A stretch of DNA of 31,285 nucleotides. Origin: DTNV01 sp964388435. Lineage in GTDB: Archaea; Micrarchaeota; Micrarchaeia; Norongarragalinales; UBA8480. Below, one piece after another: positions 29,689-31,285 of the stretch. The translations under genes were made by a program, and so were the position numbers. The DNA lies in the NCBI GenBank assembly GCA_964388435.1, contig CAYMAH010000053.1, forward strand, positions 1 through 31,285. The letters are read 5' to 3'. Below the pieces are notes generated by a model that was given only the letters and a program-made list of their open reading frames with translations, ran no database searches and was not told the DNA's origin. Positions within the stretch are counted from its first letter, which is position 1. Every line of letters begins with the position of its first letter.

Positions 29689-29876
29689 AATGATAAAGGT
29701 TTTGAAACGCGTGCGTTTTTCTCAGAATAAAATCATTATTCAAATCAACCCCTCAATGGATAATCATTGATTTTAACAGGCATGACTTTCACAGGCTTCG
29801 GGAACAGATGCGCAAAAAGTAAGGTCTTCCAATTATTCTACGCGCCACGATTCTATTTTACCTCCATCGATTCATA

Positions 29877-29890
29877 ATATTTATAAATAT
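29877..29890 (+). promoter_or_regulatory. Palindromic TATA/possible operator of the RHH-methyltransferase operon
   Basis: ATATTTATAAATAT is a perfect 14-bp palindrome containing a TATA box about 40 nt upstream of the ATG at 29924, so this operon would have a leader of roughly 15 nt, unlike most genes here. A ribbon-helix-helix protein encoded first in the operon could bind the palindrome. Downstream the leader contains a second imperfect repeat (ATACATCTATTATACAT). Confidence 0.5.
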
Positions 29891-29923
29891 GTGTAAATAC
29901 ATCTATTATACATTGTGGTAAGC

Positions 29924-30094
29924 ATGAACAATAAGAACGTTACCCTCAAAATTGACTCAAACATTTACGAAGAGTATAGGGCTTATTGTAGAGACAAAGG
30001 TTTGATTGTTTCAAAACAGTTCGAGAACTTCATAAAAGAAGAATTAAAGAAAAATAACAAAAATTTGGTGGAAGGATGGCATCAGCAAAAATAA
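29924..30094 (+). CDS. Small ribbon-helix-helix-like DNA-binding protein
   Basis: 56 aa. The N-terminus NVTLKIDSNIYEEYRAYCRD is a typical ribbon-helix-helix start (a short strand followed by helix A), then GLIVSKQFENFIKEELKK supplies the turn and helix B. The last residues are a disordered tail. Proteins of this size and fold act as operon repressors or antitoxins. The stop lies 19 nt inside the methyltransferase gene, in another frame, so the two are translationally coupled. It may be the control protein of the modification module. Helices are judged by eye; the fold call is moderate. Confidence 0.65.
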   Translation: MNNKNVTLKIDSNIYEEYRAYCRDKGLIVSKQFENFIKEELKKNNKNLVEGWHQQK

Positions 30095-30837
30095 TTATTG
30101 GCGATAGCAGAAAAATGGGTGAAGTAAAAAACGAAGCTGTTGACTTAGTCATAACTTCTCCGCCCTACTGGCACATCAAAGATTATGGAGTTGAGAGCCA
30201 GATAGGTTATGGTCAGTCTTTGCATGAATACCTCAAAAACCTGTATGTGGTTTGGAAGGAATGTTTCAGGGTGTTAAAGCCAGGCACCAGGCTGTGCGTA
30301 AACATCGGCGACCAATTTCTAAGAAGTATAATTTACGGAAGGTACAAAATCGCCCCATTACATTCCGAGTTCATTACACAATGTGAAAATATTGGATTTG
30401 ACTATATGGGTTCGATTATTTGGCAGAAAAAAACAACAATGAATACGACTGGAGGGGCAGCGGTAATGGGGTCATACCCATACCCACCAAATGGTTTGGT
30501 AGAAATAGACTATGAATTCATTCTTATTTTCAAAAAGCAAGGAAAAAAGGAATTTTCAAAAGAAGCAAAAGAAAAGTCCAAGCTTACAAAAGAGGAATGG
30601 AAAGAGTATTTTTCTGGCCATTGGAACTTTAACGGAGAAAGACAAGCGGATCATGAAGCAATGTTCCCAGAAGAATTGCCAAAAAGATTAATCAAAATGT
30701 TTACTTTTGTCGGGGACACTGTTTTGGACCCGTTCTTGGGGAGCGGTACAACAGTTAAAGTTGCCCTTAATCAAAACCGAAATTCTATTGGATACGAGAT
30801 AAATCAAGAGTTTTTATCGATCATTAAAAAAAAATAG
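30076..30837 (+). CDS. Beta-class DNA methyltransferase (SPPY type, probably N4-cytosine)
   Basis: 253 aa S-adenosylmethionine-dependent DNA methyltransferase. Motif IV TSPPYW lies at residues 27-32 and motif I DPFLGSGTT at 218-226, so the order IV then I defines the beta class. The SPPY (rather than DPPY/NPPY) form is typical of N4-cytosine enzymes, although some N6-adenine enzymes share it. The target-recognition region is about 100-200. The length is complete for a type II enzyme. The window shows an RHH-like gene before it and an SNase-fold gene 2 nt after it, but no recognised restriction endonuclease. Its codon choice is more A-rich (CAA over CAG) than in neighbouring core genes, a qualitative hint of transfer. 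Target sequence unknown. Confidence 0.93.
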   Translation: MASAKIIIGDSRKMGEVKNEAVDLVITSPPYWHIKDYGVESQIGYGQSLHEYLKNLYVVWKECFRVLKPGTRLCVNIGDQFLRSIIYGRYKIAPLHSEFITQCENIGFDYMGSIIWQKKTTMNTTGGAAVMGSYPYPPNGLVEIDYEFILIFKKQGKKEFSKEAKEKSKLTKEEWKEYFSGHWNFNGERQADHEAMFPEELPKRLIKMFTFVGDTVLDPFLGSGTTVKVALNQNRNSIGYEINQEFLSIIKKK

Positions 30838-30839
30838 GC

Positions 30840-31285
30840 ATGAACGAGACTTTGCTCAGTTTAAACAACCAGGTTGAAATTGTAAGTAGAGATCAAAAAA
30901 TTCAGCTTGAAGAGAATATCGAATATGTTCCGAACATAAAGGACGCAAAACCAATCATTTCTCCAGACAAATTCAAATTCGGCAAAGAACAATTCTATAA
31001 AGTAGCAAACATCCTTAGTGAAGACACGATAGAGTTAGATACTGGCCTTAAAATAAAATTGTTGGGAATAGATGCTATTCCACAGGAATCGGCAAAAATA
31101 TTGAATTATCTTGGCGAATTTGTTCAAGGCAAACAAGTATTTCTAAAGTTTGATCCATCTTTCAAGGCAGAAGAAGAGATCGTTCCAGCGTACGTATTCT
31201 TAAAAAACAAAATTTTTATCAACAAGGAGCTTGTAAAACAAAAATTAGCAAGAGTTCCACTGTATAGTTTCAAATACAAGGACAA
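30840..31285 (+). CDS. SNase-fold (thermonuclease-like) protein, catalytic residues degenerate; cut by window end
   Basis: 148 codons are visible, starting 2 nt after the methyltransferase stop; the 3' end is outside the window. An N-terminal ~50-residue region of unknown type precedes an OB-fold of the staphylococcal nuclease family (about 55-140): ILSEDTIELDTGLKIKLLGI, then YLGEFVQGKQVFLKFDP, PAYVFLKNKIFINKELVKQK. Aligned by eye with staphylococcal nuclease, R35 is K73, E43 falls on P81 (E83 is nearby), and R87 falls on I114; only D40 (D78) is kept. Phosphodiesterase activity is therefore doubtful, or a different chemistry is used. Being translationally adjacent to a methyltransferase, it could be the effector or specificity partner of a modification system. 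Confidence 0.7.
   Translation, partial: MNETLLSLNNQVEIVSRDQKIQLEENIEYVPNIKDAKPIISPDKFKFGKEQFYKVANILSEDTIELDTGLKIKLLGIDAIPQESAKILNYLGEFVQGKQVFLKFDPSFKAEEEIVPAYVFLKNKIFINKELVKQKLARVPLYSFKYKD

Larger units (their letters stand above)
29608..29923. other. Non-coding spacer between tRNA-Ser and the methyltransferase module
   Basis: About 315 nt without a convincing gene. It holds two adjacent inverted repeats (29630-29652 and 29652-29688), a 7-bp repeat CGCGCCA of the tRNA end at 29841-29847, and the palindromic promoter at 29877-29890. The composition looks mixed, as expected for a junction between core genome and an inserted module. Confidence 0.5.

Noticed and set aside
29510..29743. 77-codon minus-strand ORF
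   Set aside because: It is antisense to tRNA-Ser and its downstream hairpins; no protein-like features.
1..31285. CRISPR arrays, complete insertion sequences, rRNA genes
   Set aside because: No regularly spaced direct repeats, no transposase gene and no rRNA signature seen on either strand.

Overview
The window comes from an archaeon with a small, tightly packed genome, most likely a DPANN-type lineage. The evidence is a set of clearly archaeal genes: the archaeal release factor aRF1, an AglB oligosaccharyltransferase, a geranylgeranyl-reductase-family flavoprotein, KaiC/RAD55-like ATPases, PAC2, translin, TadC-type pilus platforms and an RNase P RNA. Promoters are archaeal TATA boxes, often centred about 26-29 nt upstream of the start codon, which suggests many leaderless mRNAs. 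I used this spacing to move several start codons. Disrupted tRNA genes are frequent, as in some DPANN and Thermoproteales genomes. The exact phylum cannot be read from this window.

Layout. 1-4417 (all minus): a secreted LamG-like protein cut by the window edge, a small SHOCT-like membrane protein, an AbiEi/AbiEii-type toxin-antitoxin pair, an AT-rich spacer with tandem repeats, and a DUF234-type AAA ATPase. 4591-6454: a two-intron tRNA-Leu, a PAC2 protein and a KaiC-like ATPase. 6615-16732: a neighbourhood rich in surface-glycan and polyprenyl-lipid functions (phosphomannomutase, geranylgeranyl reductase, cis-prenyltransferase, AglB, a dolichol-kinase-like enzyme). Inside it lie DUF192, the RNase P RNA, a short alanyl-tRNA synthetase and a two-intron elongator tRNA-Met. 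16786-23536: a type IV pilus-like assembly module (winged-helix/coiled-coil protein, intein-containing ATPase, two TadC platform proteins), followed by a degenerate KaiC-like protein, an orphan structured RNA with its own promoter, and an intact KaiC-like ATPase. 23569-29607: an information-processing block (argS, tRNA-Gly, a P-loop kinase, translin, aRF1, a DUF1599 protein, truD, a two-intron tRNA-Ser). 29608-31285: a probable accessory module next to tRNA-Ser, made of a small ribbon-helix-helix-like protein, a beta-class SPPY DNA methyltransferase and an SNase-fold protein that lacks the classical catalytic residues and is cut by the window end.

How the parts fit. The 6.6-16.7 kb genes plausibly supply sugar phosphates, make, reduce and phosphorylate the polyprenol carrier, and transfer glycans to proteins. 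AglB itself ends in a tail packed with N-glycosylation sequons. The pilus module lies beside two KaiC-like genes, recalling the ArlH-ArlI-ArlJ logic of archaella. Three of the four tRNA genes carry two introns each. All six introns fit bulge-helix-bulge or relaxed bulge-helix-loop folds cut after the second bulge nucleotide, which implies a broad-specificity splicing endonuclease encoded elsewhere.

The strongest candidates for something new are the densely interrupted tRNAs, the mini-intein in the pilus ATPase, the orphan RNA at about 22.5 kb, and the RHH-methyltransferase-SNase-like module.
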